From Caryophanales bacterium (GTDB lineage Bacteria > Bacillota_I > Bacilli_A > RF39 > UBA660), in NCBI GenBank assembly GCA_016291895.1, contig JAEEZO010000040.1, positions 1 to 19,620 of the forward strand: a DNA stretch of 19,620 nt, in the 5' to 3' direction. This document shows positions 1 to 7,055 of this stretch, piece by piece. The notes under the pieces were generated by a model. The model saw nothing but the letters and a program-made list of their open reading frames with translations, searched no databases and was not told the origin of the DNA. How positions within the stretch are numbered: position 1 is the first letter of the stretch; every line of letters starts with the position of its first letter. The position numbers and the translations under genes are program-made.

Positions 1-1
1 C

Positions 2-1261
2 CTTGGAGTAATTAATCACTTGTATCGTGCAATTGCAGGACATGAAGAAGGAATTATTACGCATATTGGTTTAGGTACATTTGCTGATCCACGTGTTGAA
101 GGATGTTGTGCAAATGAAAAAGCAAAAAAACTTGATCCCTTCGTCGAACTAATTAATATTAATGGTAAAGAAAATCTTTTCTATCACTCATTTAAGATAA
201 ATGTAGCTTTATTAAAAGCAAGTTATGCTGACAAAAACGGTAATATTTCATTTCAAGAAGAAGGAATTATTGGAGAACAATATAATATGGCCATTGCTAC
301 TCATAATAGTGGTGGTATTGTAATAGTCGAAGTAAAAGATATCAAACCTGCTAATTCTTTTAGAGCAAGAGATGTTTTAATTCATTCATCAATCGTTGAT
401 TATGTTGTTGTAAATAAGCCAAATGATAGTTTAGGAGAATATAATATTCCATTCTATAGACCTGAAATAACAGGTGATAAACGAATTAAACTAGAAGATA
501 TTAAGATTAGACCACTTGATGAAAGAAAAGTATGTGGTCGTCGTAGTGCGATGGAAATAAAGAAAAATGATGTAATTAATCTAGGTGTTGGTATGCCTGA
601 TTCTGTTGCTAACGCTTGTGCCGAAGAAGGAATTAGTGATTATATTTATTTATCAGTTGAATCAGGTCCAACTGGTGGTGTTCCAATAGGAGGTATTGTC
701 TTTGGAGCATCAGTTAACCCTGATTCGGTAATCCCAACTGCCGAACAATTTGATGCCTATAATGGTGGTAGTCTTGATATGGGAATTGTTGGCCTTGCGG
801 AAGTAGATAAAGATGGTAACGTTAATGTATCTAAATTTGGTACTCGTGTAACAGGTCCAGGTGGCTTTATTAATATTACGCAATCAACTAAAAAAATAAT
901 CTTTATGGGTACTTTTACTGCTGTAAACTTAACTGAAGAAGTTAAAGACGGAAAACTTAATATTCTTCATGAAGGAGAGAAGAGTAAGTTCGTTGATAGT
1001 GTACAACAAATTACCTTCTCAGGGCGTGAAGCTATTAAAAATAATCAAGAAGTATTATATGTTACTGAGCGAGCGGTCTTTCAATTAACAAAAGATGGAA
1101 TCATGTTAACTGAAATCGCTCCTGGTGTTGATCTTGAAAAAGATATCATAAGTCAAATGGCATTCAAACCATTAATCTCTAGTGATTTAAAATTAATGGA
1201 TGAAAGAATCTTTAAAGATGAAAAAATGAATATTAAAGAAGAATTTTTAAGAAAGGAATAA
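2..1261 (+). CDS. Acyl-CoA:acetate/propionate CoA-transferase (YdiF/Pct family), 5'-truncated by window edge
   Basis: Transfers CoA between short-chain acyl-CoA and a free carboxylate such as acetate or propionate, a cytoplasmic step in short-chain fatty-acid fermentation. The frame is open from base 2 and reads GVINHLYRAIAGHEEG before any usable start, matching the interior of Pct/YdiF proteins, so the start lies outside the window; the TTG at 20 is only an internal codon. Family hallmarks seen are THIGLGTFADPR near the visible N-terminus, the glycine-rich LGVGMPD segment, and SVESGPTGGVP, whose Glu (codon 659-661) is at the place of the catalytic glutamate that forms the glutamyl-CoA thioester in this family. 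About 419 codons are visible against roughly 520 for full-length members. One base separates it from the downstream flavoprotein, so they are co-transcribed. Exact substrate cannot be told from sequence. Confidence 0.9.
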   Translation, partial: LGVINHLYRAIAGHEEGIITHIGLGTFADPRVEGCCANEKAKKLDPFVELININGKENLFYHSFKINVALLKASYADKNGNISFQEEGIIGEQYNMAIATHNSGGIVIVEVKDIKPANSFRARDVLIHSSIVDYVVVNKPNDSLGEYNIPFYRPEITGDKRIKLEDIKIRPLDERKVCGRRSAMEIKKNDVINLGVGMPDSVANACAEEGISDYIYLSVESGPTGGVPIGGIVFGASVNPDSVIPTAEQFDAYNGGSLDMGIVGLAEVDKDGNVNVSKFGTRVTGPGGFINITQSTKKIIFMGTFTAVNLTEEVKDGKLNILHEGEKSKFVDSVQQITFSGREAIKNNQEVLYVTERAVFQLTKDGIMLTEIAPGVDLEKDIISQMAFKPLISSDLKLMDERIFKDEKMNIKEEFLRKE

Positions 1262-1262
1262 C

Positions 1263-1883
1263 ATGAAAGTATTAATAATAAATTCAAGTCCACATGATAA
1301 TGAATGTACAGCATATGCCTTAAAAGTCGTTGAAAATGAACTAAATAACGAAGGTATTGATACTGTAACCTTAAATATTGGAAGTATGAATATAAGAGGT
1401 TGTCTTGATTGTGACTTTTGTAAAGAAAATAAAAGATGTGTAATCGATGATGTTGTTAATAAAGCAGCATCTATATTCGCTGAAAGTGATGGTATTTTAA
1501 TTGGAACACCTGTTTATTATGGAAGTTCAAATGGTTCTTTAATATCATTTTTGGATCGTTTATTTCATAGTAGTTACATTGGTAAAACAATGAAGGTAGG
1601 AGCCTGTGTTGTATCATCAAGAAGAGCAGGAAGTACGTCAACTCTTGATGAAGTATATAGATATTTCCAATTATCAGGTATGCCTATTGTATCAAGTACT
1701 TATTTTAATGAAGTTCATGGTTTTACTAAAGAAGATGTAATAAAAGATAAAGAAGGACTTCAAACGATGCGTAATTTAGGAAGAAATATGGCTTTTCTTA
1801 TGAAATCAATCGCATTAGGTAAGGGAAAATATGGTCTTCCTAAAAAAGATCGTGGTGAATGGACTCACTTTATAAATAAATAA
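1263..1883 (+). CDS. Flavodoxin-fold NAD(P)H-dependent FMN reductase / iron-sulfur flavoprotein-like
   Basis: Predicted cytoplasmic FMN-binding oxidoreductase of 206 residues. The N-terminus (VLIINSSPHDNE) is the phosphate-binding start of the flavodoxin-like fold, and GTPVYYGSSNGSL near residues 81-93 is the second flavin-binding loop. Between them C47-x2-C50-x2-C53-x5-C59 resembles the compact cysteine motif of iron-sulfur flavoproteins, although many FMN reductases carry similar cysteines without a proven cluster. The start follows the stop of the CoA-transferase by one base, with GAAAGGAA at 1251-1258 as ribosome site, so the two genes form one operon. A link to electron disposal during acyl-CoA fermentation is inference from the neighbour. 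A terminator follows directly. Confidence 0.8.
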   Translation: MKVLIINSSPHDNECTAYALKVVENELNNEGIDTVTLNIGSMNIRGCLDCDFCKENKRCVIDDVVNKAASIFAESDGILIGTPVYYGSSNGSLISFLDRLFHSSYIGKTMKVGACVVSSRRAGSTSTLDEVYRYFQLSGMPIVSSTYFNEVHGFTKEDVIKDKEGLQTMRNLGRNMAFLMKSIALGKGKYGLPKKDRGEWTHFINK

Positions 1884-1907
1884 AAAAAGACAGAAATGTC
1901 TTTTTTT
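1882..1907 (+). terminator. Intrinsic terminator after the CoA-transferase/flavoprotein operon
   Basis: AAAAAAAGACA and TGTCTTTTTTT pair around a GAAA loop (1893-1896), followed by a T run. It begins in the stop codon of the flavoprotein gene and ends unit A. Confidence 0.85.
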
Positions 1908-1918
1908 ATTATGTTTTC

Positions 1919-1947
1919 TTGCAAAAATTATTCATTTATGATATAAT
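1919..1947 (+). promoter_or_regulatory. Sigma-A-type promoter for the 37-aa ORF/coiled-coil operon
   Basis: TTGCAA (1919-1924), a 17-base spacer and TATAAT (1942-1947), preceded by TG at 1939-1940 as an extended -10. Predicted start of transcription is near 1954, about 20 bases before the small ORF. Confidence 0.8.
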
Positions 1948-1973
1948 ATCCAACTTGTCGAAAGGGGTATATT

Positions 1974-2087
1974 ATGGAGAATATCGACTTAGAAAATCTA
2001 TCTAATGAAGAACTATTAGATTTATTAAATACTTTAAATGGTATGCAAGATGAATTATCAGAAATTGAGGGTGAAATAAATGAATAA
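1974..2087 (+). CDS. Small acidic 37-residue protein, overlapping the next gene
   Basis: A 37-codon ORF between a good promoter (TATAAT at 1942-1947) and the coiled-coil gene. It has an AAAGGGG ribosome site at 1961-1967, seven bases before ATG 1974. The product begins MENIDLENLSNEELLDLLN and ends ELSEIEGEINE: rich in Glu, Asp, Leu and Asn, with no Arg or Lys, and likely one or two amphipathic helices. Its last 8 bases (ATGAATAA) overlap the start of the next gene, implying translational coupling. It could be a real small partner of the downstream protein or a leader ORF that sets its translation. I recognise no family. Position, ribosome site and overlap support expression; function is unknown. 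Confidence 0.65.
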   Translation: MENIDLENLSNEELLDLLNTLNGMQDELSEIEGEINE

Positions 2088-3156
2088 GATGGAAAGAAAT
2101 GATTTACGTATTGAAAAAATCATTAATGAAAGAAAAAACTTATTAGATTTAGTTAAAGCAAATATTATTAAAGATCAAAATGAATATTTAAGAGATGATA
2201 TTGTTAACATCGTTACAGTTTTAGTTAAAGATGAAGAACATGTTAAAAGTTATAAAGCTGTTATTAAAGCTCAAGCTTTAATTGAAGATTTAACTAAACA
2301 AATCGTTGAAGCTAAAACGGTTGAAGAAATAGCAAAGATTCGTAATAAATTAAATTACTATATTAATAAAATTAAAAAAGAAGCTATTAGTCGTGGTATT
2401 TCCGAAGAAGATTGTAATAAGTATTATGAACATGCATCTATCTTAAGAAAAGATATCGCTAAATATATAAGATTCTTAAAGAAAGAACAAAGAATTGAAG
2501 AATTAAAAGAAACAAATAGTAATTATGAAGAGTTATCTATAGAAGATAAAAAGAAATTATCACATGATTTATCTAACGAACGAAGTTATAATACTCGTGT
2601 TATGAAAAAGCCTATTGAATCAACATATACACCAAGAAAGAAACATGAAGAAACTGATCCTGAACTTGAAGAAAGTGAAGAAATAGAAGAAAATCCAATA
2701 GAGAGAAAATTAAGTTTCTTCTCTGAATTATCAAGAATACCAAAAAGAATGGAAACTTTTGAAGATGATGCTGATTATGTATCTACAAAAGTAGGAGATT
2801 TCGATCATAGATATAGAATTATTACACCACATCCATATAAAAGATCAATTCCTGTTAATATGATTAATTATTTAAGAAATATACGTATTTATGCTGTAAA
2901 TAAAGCTAGTATTCGTAAGATGATATGGGATTTCCAAAACTATTATAGTGGAGCTGATTTCTATTCATATATTGAATATAATAGAGCTAATAACTCTTTC
3001 CGTGAAGGATTAAGAAGTGTCTTTAAGAAATCATCTTTATATAATAATGAAAATATTCATTTAAATAATCATCAAAGATGTATTGAATGGATTCTTGAAT
3101 TTATTAAAACAAAAAATATTAAATTTAATTATGAACCAAAAGAAAAGACTGTTTAA
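2080..3156 (+). CDS. Coiled-coil cytoplasmic protein of unknown function
   Basis: I do not recognise this 358-residue protein. Residues 1-145 are strongly helical and charged, with heptad-like stretches (for example IAKIRNKLNYYINKIKKEA) suggesting coiled coil. Residues about 190-208 are a very acidic linker (EETDPELEESEEIEE). The C-terminal part, about 209-358, is a separate mixed region rich in aromatic and basic residues (PHPYKRSIPVNMINYLRNIR). No signal peptide or membrane segment is visible. The ATG at 2080 is favoured by GAGGGTG at 2067-2073 and by its ATGAATAA overlap with the 37-codon ORF; an ATG at 2089 is possible but worse placed. The layout (helical arm, acidic hinge, C-terminal domain) would fit a scaffold or nucleic-acid-associated protein, but that is a guess. 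Confidence 0.75.
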   Translation: MNKMERNDLRIEKIINERKNLLDLVKANIIKDQNEYLRDDIVNIVTVLVKDEEHVKSYKAVIKAQALIEDLTKQIVEAKTVEEIAKIRNKLNYYINKIKKEAISRGISEEDCNKYYEHASILRKDIAKYIRFLKKEQRIEELKETNSNYEELSIEDKKKLSHDLSNERSYNTRVMKKPIESTYTPRKKHEETDPELEESEEIEENPIERKLSFFSELSRIPKRMETFEDDADYVSTKVGDFDHRYRIITPHPYKRSIPVNMINYLRNIRIYAVNKASIRKMIWDFQNYYSGADFYSYIEYNRANNSFREGLRSVFKKSSLYNNENIHLNNHQRCIEWILEFIKTKNIKFNYEPKEKTV

Positions 3157-3167
3157 AGTCTTTTTTT
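3143..3167 (+). terminator. Intrinsic terminator overlapping the 3' end of the coiled-coil gene
   Basis: AAAAGACT (3143-3150) pairs with AGTCTTTT (3157-3164) around GTTTAA, and the T run continues to 3167. The stop codon lies in the loop. Confidence 0.85.
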
Positions 3168-3168
3168 G

Positions 3169-3197
3169 TTGAATAAAATCGCGTTTTATGATATAAT
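3169..3197 (+). promoter_or_regulatory. Sigma-A-type promoter for the HExxH/HEPN operon
   Basis: TTGAAT (3169-3174), 17-base spacer, TATAAT (3192-3197) with TG at 3189-3190 (extended -10). It starts two bases after the T run of the previous terminator. The core TTATGATATAATAT is identical to that of the promoter at 1942. Confidence 0.8.
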
Positions 3198-3218
3198 ATA
3201 GCGCATTAAGGGGTTAAT

Positions 3219-4055
3219 ATGGAAAGTGAAATAATGGCATTATTTCTAGACTATTGTAATAAGAAAAAGTTTATTGATACTTATTTTATTAATCAAGTAT
3301 TTTTAATTATTACAAAGTATATTGATACTAATGGTTACCTAAAAAATGTTATTGTTAATAATAAAGATAAACGTAATGGTAGTTTTTATAATACAATTGA
3401 TCAAGTAATATCATTTAATTTAAAACTAGAACATGATAAATTCTTTATGAAAAAACTTGATTATGATGATTATGTATATTGGTACAATTTATTTGTTTTA
3501 AGAACAATATTCCATGAATTTAAGCATGTTAAACAAGAAGAACATAAATTTGAATATAAATTTGATATTGAACAAAAATTAATTGTTTTAAATGATTTAA
3601 GAACAAAGTTATCTCTAGATACATTAAAAGATCGAATTAAAAGTTTCATAGTGTCATATAAGTATCATCATTATTATATGAAACATCATGATTTATCACC
3701 ATCAGAACGTATGGCAAATATAGAAGCTAGTAAAAGAATTAATGCTTTTTGTGATCAATTAGAAATTGAAAATGAAGGTATTAGAACCTTCCGTATTTTT
3801 GAAGAATTTGAAATGTTAAATGAAATACGAAATGGCTATCATTTAGTAAATAGTTTAACTAATAGTCCATCAATCGATTTTATAAAAGGTATACATGATA
3901 AAGCTAAAGATCAAGTTATCAATATCGATAAAATGTTATCAGATATGTCTTTATCTTTTGATAAAAGATTATATTATGGACTATATTTAACAAGTGATGA
4001 ATATCAAATGATACAAGATGATAATTATCTAAAAGAATTTGTAAAGAGGGTTTAG
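3219..4055 (+). CDS. Putative zinc-dependent metallopeptidase-like protein (HExxH)
   Basis: A 278-residue cytoplasmic protein without signal peptide or membrane segment. FHEFKHVKQ holds an HExxH motif (H99, E100, H103), the zinc-binding and catalytic pair of metallopeptidases, on a predicted helix. A later helix with PSERMANIEA offers E163 or E169 as the third, gluzincin-type zinc ligand; this pairing is inferred from spacing, not proven. The rest matches nothing I know. The ATG at 3219 has TAAGGGG at 3207-3213 in front. It is the first gene of a four-gene operon and is followed after one base by an unknown gene, with the dual-HEPN gene third. A protease activating or restraining a partner protein is one reading; a non-catalytic zinc domain is another. 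Confidence 0.6.
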   Translation: MESEIMALFLDYCNKKKFIDTYFINQVFLIITKYIDTNGYLKNVIVNNKDKRNGSFYNTIDQVISFNLKLEHDKFFMKKLDYDDYVYWYNLFVLRTIFHEFKHVKQEEHKFEYKFDIEQKLIVLNDLRTKLSLDTLKDRIKSFIVSYKYHHYYMKHHDLSPSERMANIEASKRINAFCDQLEIENEGIRTFRIFEEFEMLNEIRNGYHLVNSLTNSPSIDFIKGIHDKAKDQVINIDKMLSDMSLSFDKRLYYGLYLTSDEYQMIQDDNYLKEFVKRV

Positions 4056-4056
4056 T

Positions 4057-4650
4057 ATGAAATTATATGATTTTTTAGATTCAAAGATTAATGTGGGTGG
4101 TTATATTATGCCATCTTATAGACAAAAAGATATTATTTATCTTGAAAAGAAACTTGAAAAGAAAAAGATTAATTTAAATTATGAAACATATGATTATATC
4201 TTTTATTGTTTTAGTGATTTAAATCAATTTTTAAGAATCATTACATGTTTATATCTTCCAGAAGAATTAAAAAGTGATCGCTTTTATGATCAATCATATT
4301 ATTCTATCTTCTTTGCTCTTCAGTATTTTTATAACGAAGAAATACCTATTGATAATGATTTAAGAGATATCATAAATGTCTTTGTAAAAAATAAAATAGA
4401 ATATTTTGAAGATGAAATTAATAAATGTATTTATTATGTTATAACACGTTATTATTGGGTTAATCGTGATAAATTATCAATAGATGGTTTAGATAATTTA
4501 ATTAGTAAATTAAAGAATAATAACTATCGTGATGCTTTTATTATGAATGGTATTATTGATGGTAATGGAAGACCTTTGATATCACAAGAAAACTACTATT
4601 ATTTTATTGACACGTTATTAAAACAAAAAAATAAAATGATTGTTAAATAA
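4057..4650 (+). CDS. Hypothetical protein, second gene of the HExxH/HEPN operon
   Basis: Not recognised. The 197 residues are predicted mostly helical and unusually rich in Tyr, Phe, Asn and Ile, with clusters such as YYSIFFALQYFYNEE and CIYYVITRYYWVNRD. There is no signal peptide, clear membrane helix, catalytic motif or metal site. The start lies one base after the stop of the HExxH gene, with AGAGGG at 4045-4050 as ribosome site, so translation is coupled. An extended -10 box for the following HEPN gene begins right after its stop codon. It may be a partner, inhibitor or sensor for the peptidase or the HEPN protein, but nothing in the sequence settles this. Confidence 0.7.
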   Translation: MKLYDFLDSKINVGGYIMPSYRQKDIIYLEKKLEKKKINLNYETYDYIFYCFSDLNQFLRIITCLYLPEELKSDRFYDQSYYSIFFALQYFYNEEIPIDNDLRDIINVFVKNKIEYFEDEINKCIYYVITRYYWVNRDKLSIDGLDNLISKLKNNNYRDAFIMNGIIDGNGRPLISQENYYYFIDTLLKQKNKMIVK

Positions 4651-4651
4651 A

Positions 4652-4660
4652 TGTTATAAT
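4652..4660 (+). promoter_or_regulatory. Candidate internal extended -10 promoter before the HEPN gene
   Basis: TGTTATAAT (TG at 4652-4653, TATAAT at 4655-4660) lies between the stop of the unknown gene and the ATG at 4677. No good -35 box is visible. If used, the leader would be only about ten bases and hold just the GGAG ribosome site. Confidence 0.4.
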
Positions 4661-4676
4661 ATAATTGGAGTTTATA

Positions 4677-6248
4677 ATGGAGAAAATATCAGATAATAAA
4701 AGAAGAAATATTGATAAAGCTAGAGCTTTTGCTCTTAAATGTATTAGTGGTAAAACCAATTCTTATTCAATTGATGATTATTATACATTACAAATATCAA
4801 AATTCTTATTATTAAAAGAATCAATAATTAAGAAAAATCCACAAACAAATACTATCCATTTTAATTATTCATTGAATAATAATTATCTTAGAATAATTAA
4901 AAGAATTGTTAAGTTATTTGATAATGATAAACTTGTATTAAATAATATTAATGTATCTATTGAACCAAAAAGATATGAAACTGAAGAATTAAAAAGAGTA
5001 TTATTAATCTTTAATAAAATAAGAGACGCTCTTGCTCATGGAGCTTATGAAATAGATATAAATAGACAAGAAATTGTTATTTATAATCATAGTGATGAAT
5101 TAGGTAATAGTTATCATATTGAAGGAAGACTTCCAATCTCTTTACTTGAAGAATTTTCATATTCAGGTTTATCACCAGATATTATTAATATAATCTTAAA
5201 CGGTGAGAAAAAATTATTTAATGTTAATGTCAATCGTGATGCTTTTATAAAGAAAAAAGAATATGAATTAAAGACTGAAAGTCAACTATATAACGAGATA
5301 TATCGAAATGTGAATTTTATTAATGAAGAAGATATTCTTGAAAATCACGATGATAAAAAACTATTTGATAATACTAATATTAATTATAAAAGTGCTTTAA
5401 AAGTAGTAAAAACCTTATTAACGTTTATTAGTGATTCTAAAGATATTGCTGATGATACTAAAAGAATAGCTTATGAATTAGCAGAAAAAGTATTAAATAA
5501 TCCAAAATATAAAGATGCTCTTGAAGGTATTGATAAAGACTTAGCAAAATATAAAAAGATTAGAGAACTAATTAATGAGTTATGTAGACTCTTAGATACT
5601 GGTAAAAATGAAATAGGTATAAAGAATGTAGCAATTTATAATTATATTCAAATGTATCTATCTAATTGTTTAGAATTAAATGAAGAACAAAAAAAGAAAA
5701 TGAGATATCTTAGACTTCGAGAATTAAAATGTAACTTTATAAGAAATAATGATATTGATATTCAAATAAAAGGAACTGTTAAATTAATACTTAAACAGTA
5801 TCGTAAAAGATTAAAACAATGTGTTAATAATCCTGATCCTAGTAGCTTTTATAAAGTACTTGCTGATTTTCATGATGCAACTCTTAATATGTTATTACCA
5901 TTATTTCAAAGTCGTAATGTTTCTATAATAACGAATATTCGTAATGCTGTTGATCATGGTAATATAACTTTTGATGGTGAAAATGTTACATTAACTGATT
6001 CTAATGACTTAGAAAGTGATAAATTTACTTGTTCTTGTACATCAGATCAATTATTTAGTGTTATAAATGATTTAGATACAACTAAAGAAGAAGATTTAGA
6101 ATATGATGAATTAAGTATCATTTGTAGTGAACTAGAACCAATTTTAAGTGATGACGAATCATTATATAAAGAGTTTTATGAAGCTGTTAGATTCTATTAT
6201 CGAAATCGTGTTATTAAACAATTAGAAGAAATAAAAGCAAAAAAGTAG
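4677..6248 (+). CDS. Large protein with two HEPN-type Rx4H motifs; putative ribonuclease
   Basis: The 523-residue product carries two similar motifs far apart: IRDALAHGAYEID (R116 to H121) and IRNAVDHGNITFD (R422 to H427). R-(N/D)-x3-H on a helix, followed by HG and beta strands, is the signature of HEPN domains, many of which are metal-independent endoribonucleases in toxin-antitoxin, abortive-infection and CRISPR effector proteins. The second copy has the classic RNxxxH form. A coiled, Lys/Glu-rich middle (about 240-385) separates them. ATG 4677 follows GGAG at 4667-4670 by six bases; the in-frame TTG at 4665 overlaps that site, so ATG is preferred. It sits third in an operon with an HExxH protein and two unknowns. 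RNase activity is inference; some HEPN proteins only bind nucleotides or RNA. Confidence 0.7.
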   Translation: MEKISDNKRRNIDKARAFALKCISGKTNSYSIDDYYTLQISKFLLLKESIIKKNPQTNTIHFNYSLNNNYLRIIKRIVKLFDNDKLVLNNINVSIEPKRYETEELKRVLLIFNKIRDALAHGAYEIDINRQEIVIYNHSDELGNSYHIEGRLPISLLEEFSYSGLSPDIINIILNGEKKLFNVNVNRDAFIKKKEYELKTESQLYNEIYRNVNFINEEDILENHDDKKLFDNTNINYKSALKVVKTLLTFISDSKDIADDTKRIAYELAEKVLNNPKYKDALEGIDKDLAKYKKIRELINELCRLLDTGKNEIGIKNVAIYNYIQMYLSNCLELNEEQKKKMRYLRLRELKCNFIRNNDIDIQIKGTVKLILKQYRKRLKQCVNNPDPSSFYKVLADFHDATLNMLLPLFQSRNVSIITNIRNAVDHGNITFDGENVTLTDSNDLESDKFTCSCTSDQLFSVINDLDTTKEEDLEYDELSIICSELEPILSDDESLYKEFYEAVRFYYRNRVIKQLEEIKAKK

Positions 6249-6255
6249 GTGGGTT

Positions 6256-6987
6256 ATGGATAATTTTGATTATGATAAATTTAATAAAAGGTATGATAAG
6301 TTTAAAGATAATAACTTACCAACACCATTTTTTGATGATGAAAGACAAGTTTTTGAATATGTATCATTTAATGAAAACTTATTTGTTGATAGTGATTTAG
6401 TCTATCCACTAGGTGATATTTCATGGGCTTATCTAGTATATCCATATTACATTAAAGATTATGCAAGACTTGAAAATGATACTAAAGCTAAACTACAATT
6501 ATTTCATTCACATAGTCATAATTTTAAAGATGTCGTTCATGACTTATATATGCATCCTGAAAGTTTTAAAATAAGTGATGAAGATATGGAATATTATAGT
6601 AATCAAGAATTAGATTATCTTTATAAAATTCAAAAGTTTTTAAATCTTATAAAACTTAAAGATATATATAAAGGTAAAAAGAATCGTTATAATAATTCTT
6701 TATATGAAAAATATAGAGATGCCCATTATATAAGATTAGATAATGATATTATTAATTTAATGATTGATAATAAACTTAATTATATTGTTTCAAGTATAAA
6801 TTATGATATTGGTAAAACCTTTTTAATACTTGATAAAAATAATAATTATAAATTATTTATAAAAACAACTAATAAAGAAAAATGTTTATATAAAGATATT
6901 GATAATTATTATCCAAATGATATTTGTAAAGAAGATACTAAGTTAAATAAATATACTTTTGAAATAGTAGAATATTTAGATAAATAA
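6256..6987 (+). CDS. Hypothetical protein with His cluster, last gene of the HEPN operon
   Basis: Not recognised. The 243-residue product is soluble, rich in Asp, Asn, Tyr and Lys, with no signal peptide. A local histidine cluster, FHSHSHNFKDVVHD plus H100 (H84, H86, H88, H95, H100), could bind a metal, but it matches no motif I can name. The C-terminal third (YIVSSINYDIGKTFLILD onward) looks like alternating beta strands. ATG 6256 has AGGTGGG at 6247-6253, starting in the stop codon of the HEPN gene; the seven-base gap implies co-transcription and coupling. A strong hairpin terminator follows. As the gene next to a HEPN protein it could be an antitoxin or partner, but this is position-based inference only. 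Confidence 0.7.
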   Translation: MDNFDYDKFNKRYDKFKDNNLPTPFFDDERQVFEYVSFNENLFVDSDLVYPLGDISWAYLVYPYYIKDYARLENDTKAKLQLFHSHSHNFKDVVHDLYMHPESFKISDEDMEYYSNQELDYLYKIQKFLNLIKLKDIYKGKKNRYNNSLYEKYRDAHYIRLDNDIINLMIDNKLNYIVSSINYDIGKTFLILDKNNNYKLFIKTTNKEKCLYKDIDNYYPNDICKEDTKLNKYTFEIVEYLDK

Positions 6988-6988
6988 T

Positions 6989-7012
6989 GACAAGTTTTTC
7001 TTGTCTTTTTTT
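6989..7012 (+). terminator. Intrinsic terminator of the HExxH/HEPN operon
   Basis: GACAAG (6989-6994) and CTTGTC (7000-7005) pair around TTTTT, followed by seven T. It starts two bases after the stop codon. Confidence 0.85.
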
Positions 7013-7029
7013 ATTAATTTTTATATCAT
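7001..7029 (+). promoter_or_regulatory. Candidate promoter for the ABC exporter operon, overlapping the terminator
   Basis: TTGTCT (7001-7006), 17-base spacer, TATCAT (7024-7029). The -35 box lies in the right arm of the preceding terminator hairpin. Both boxes are imperfect. Confidence 0.5.
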
Positions 7030-7055
7030 TATTATTGTAGTAAAGGAGAGATAAA

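Noticed and set aside
4677..6248. The dual-HEPN protein as a Cas13-type CRISPR effector.
   Set aside because: It is about half the usual size, no repeat-spacer array or adaptation gene is present in the window, and only the short Rx4H motifs are shared.
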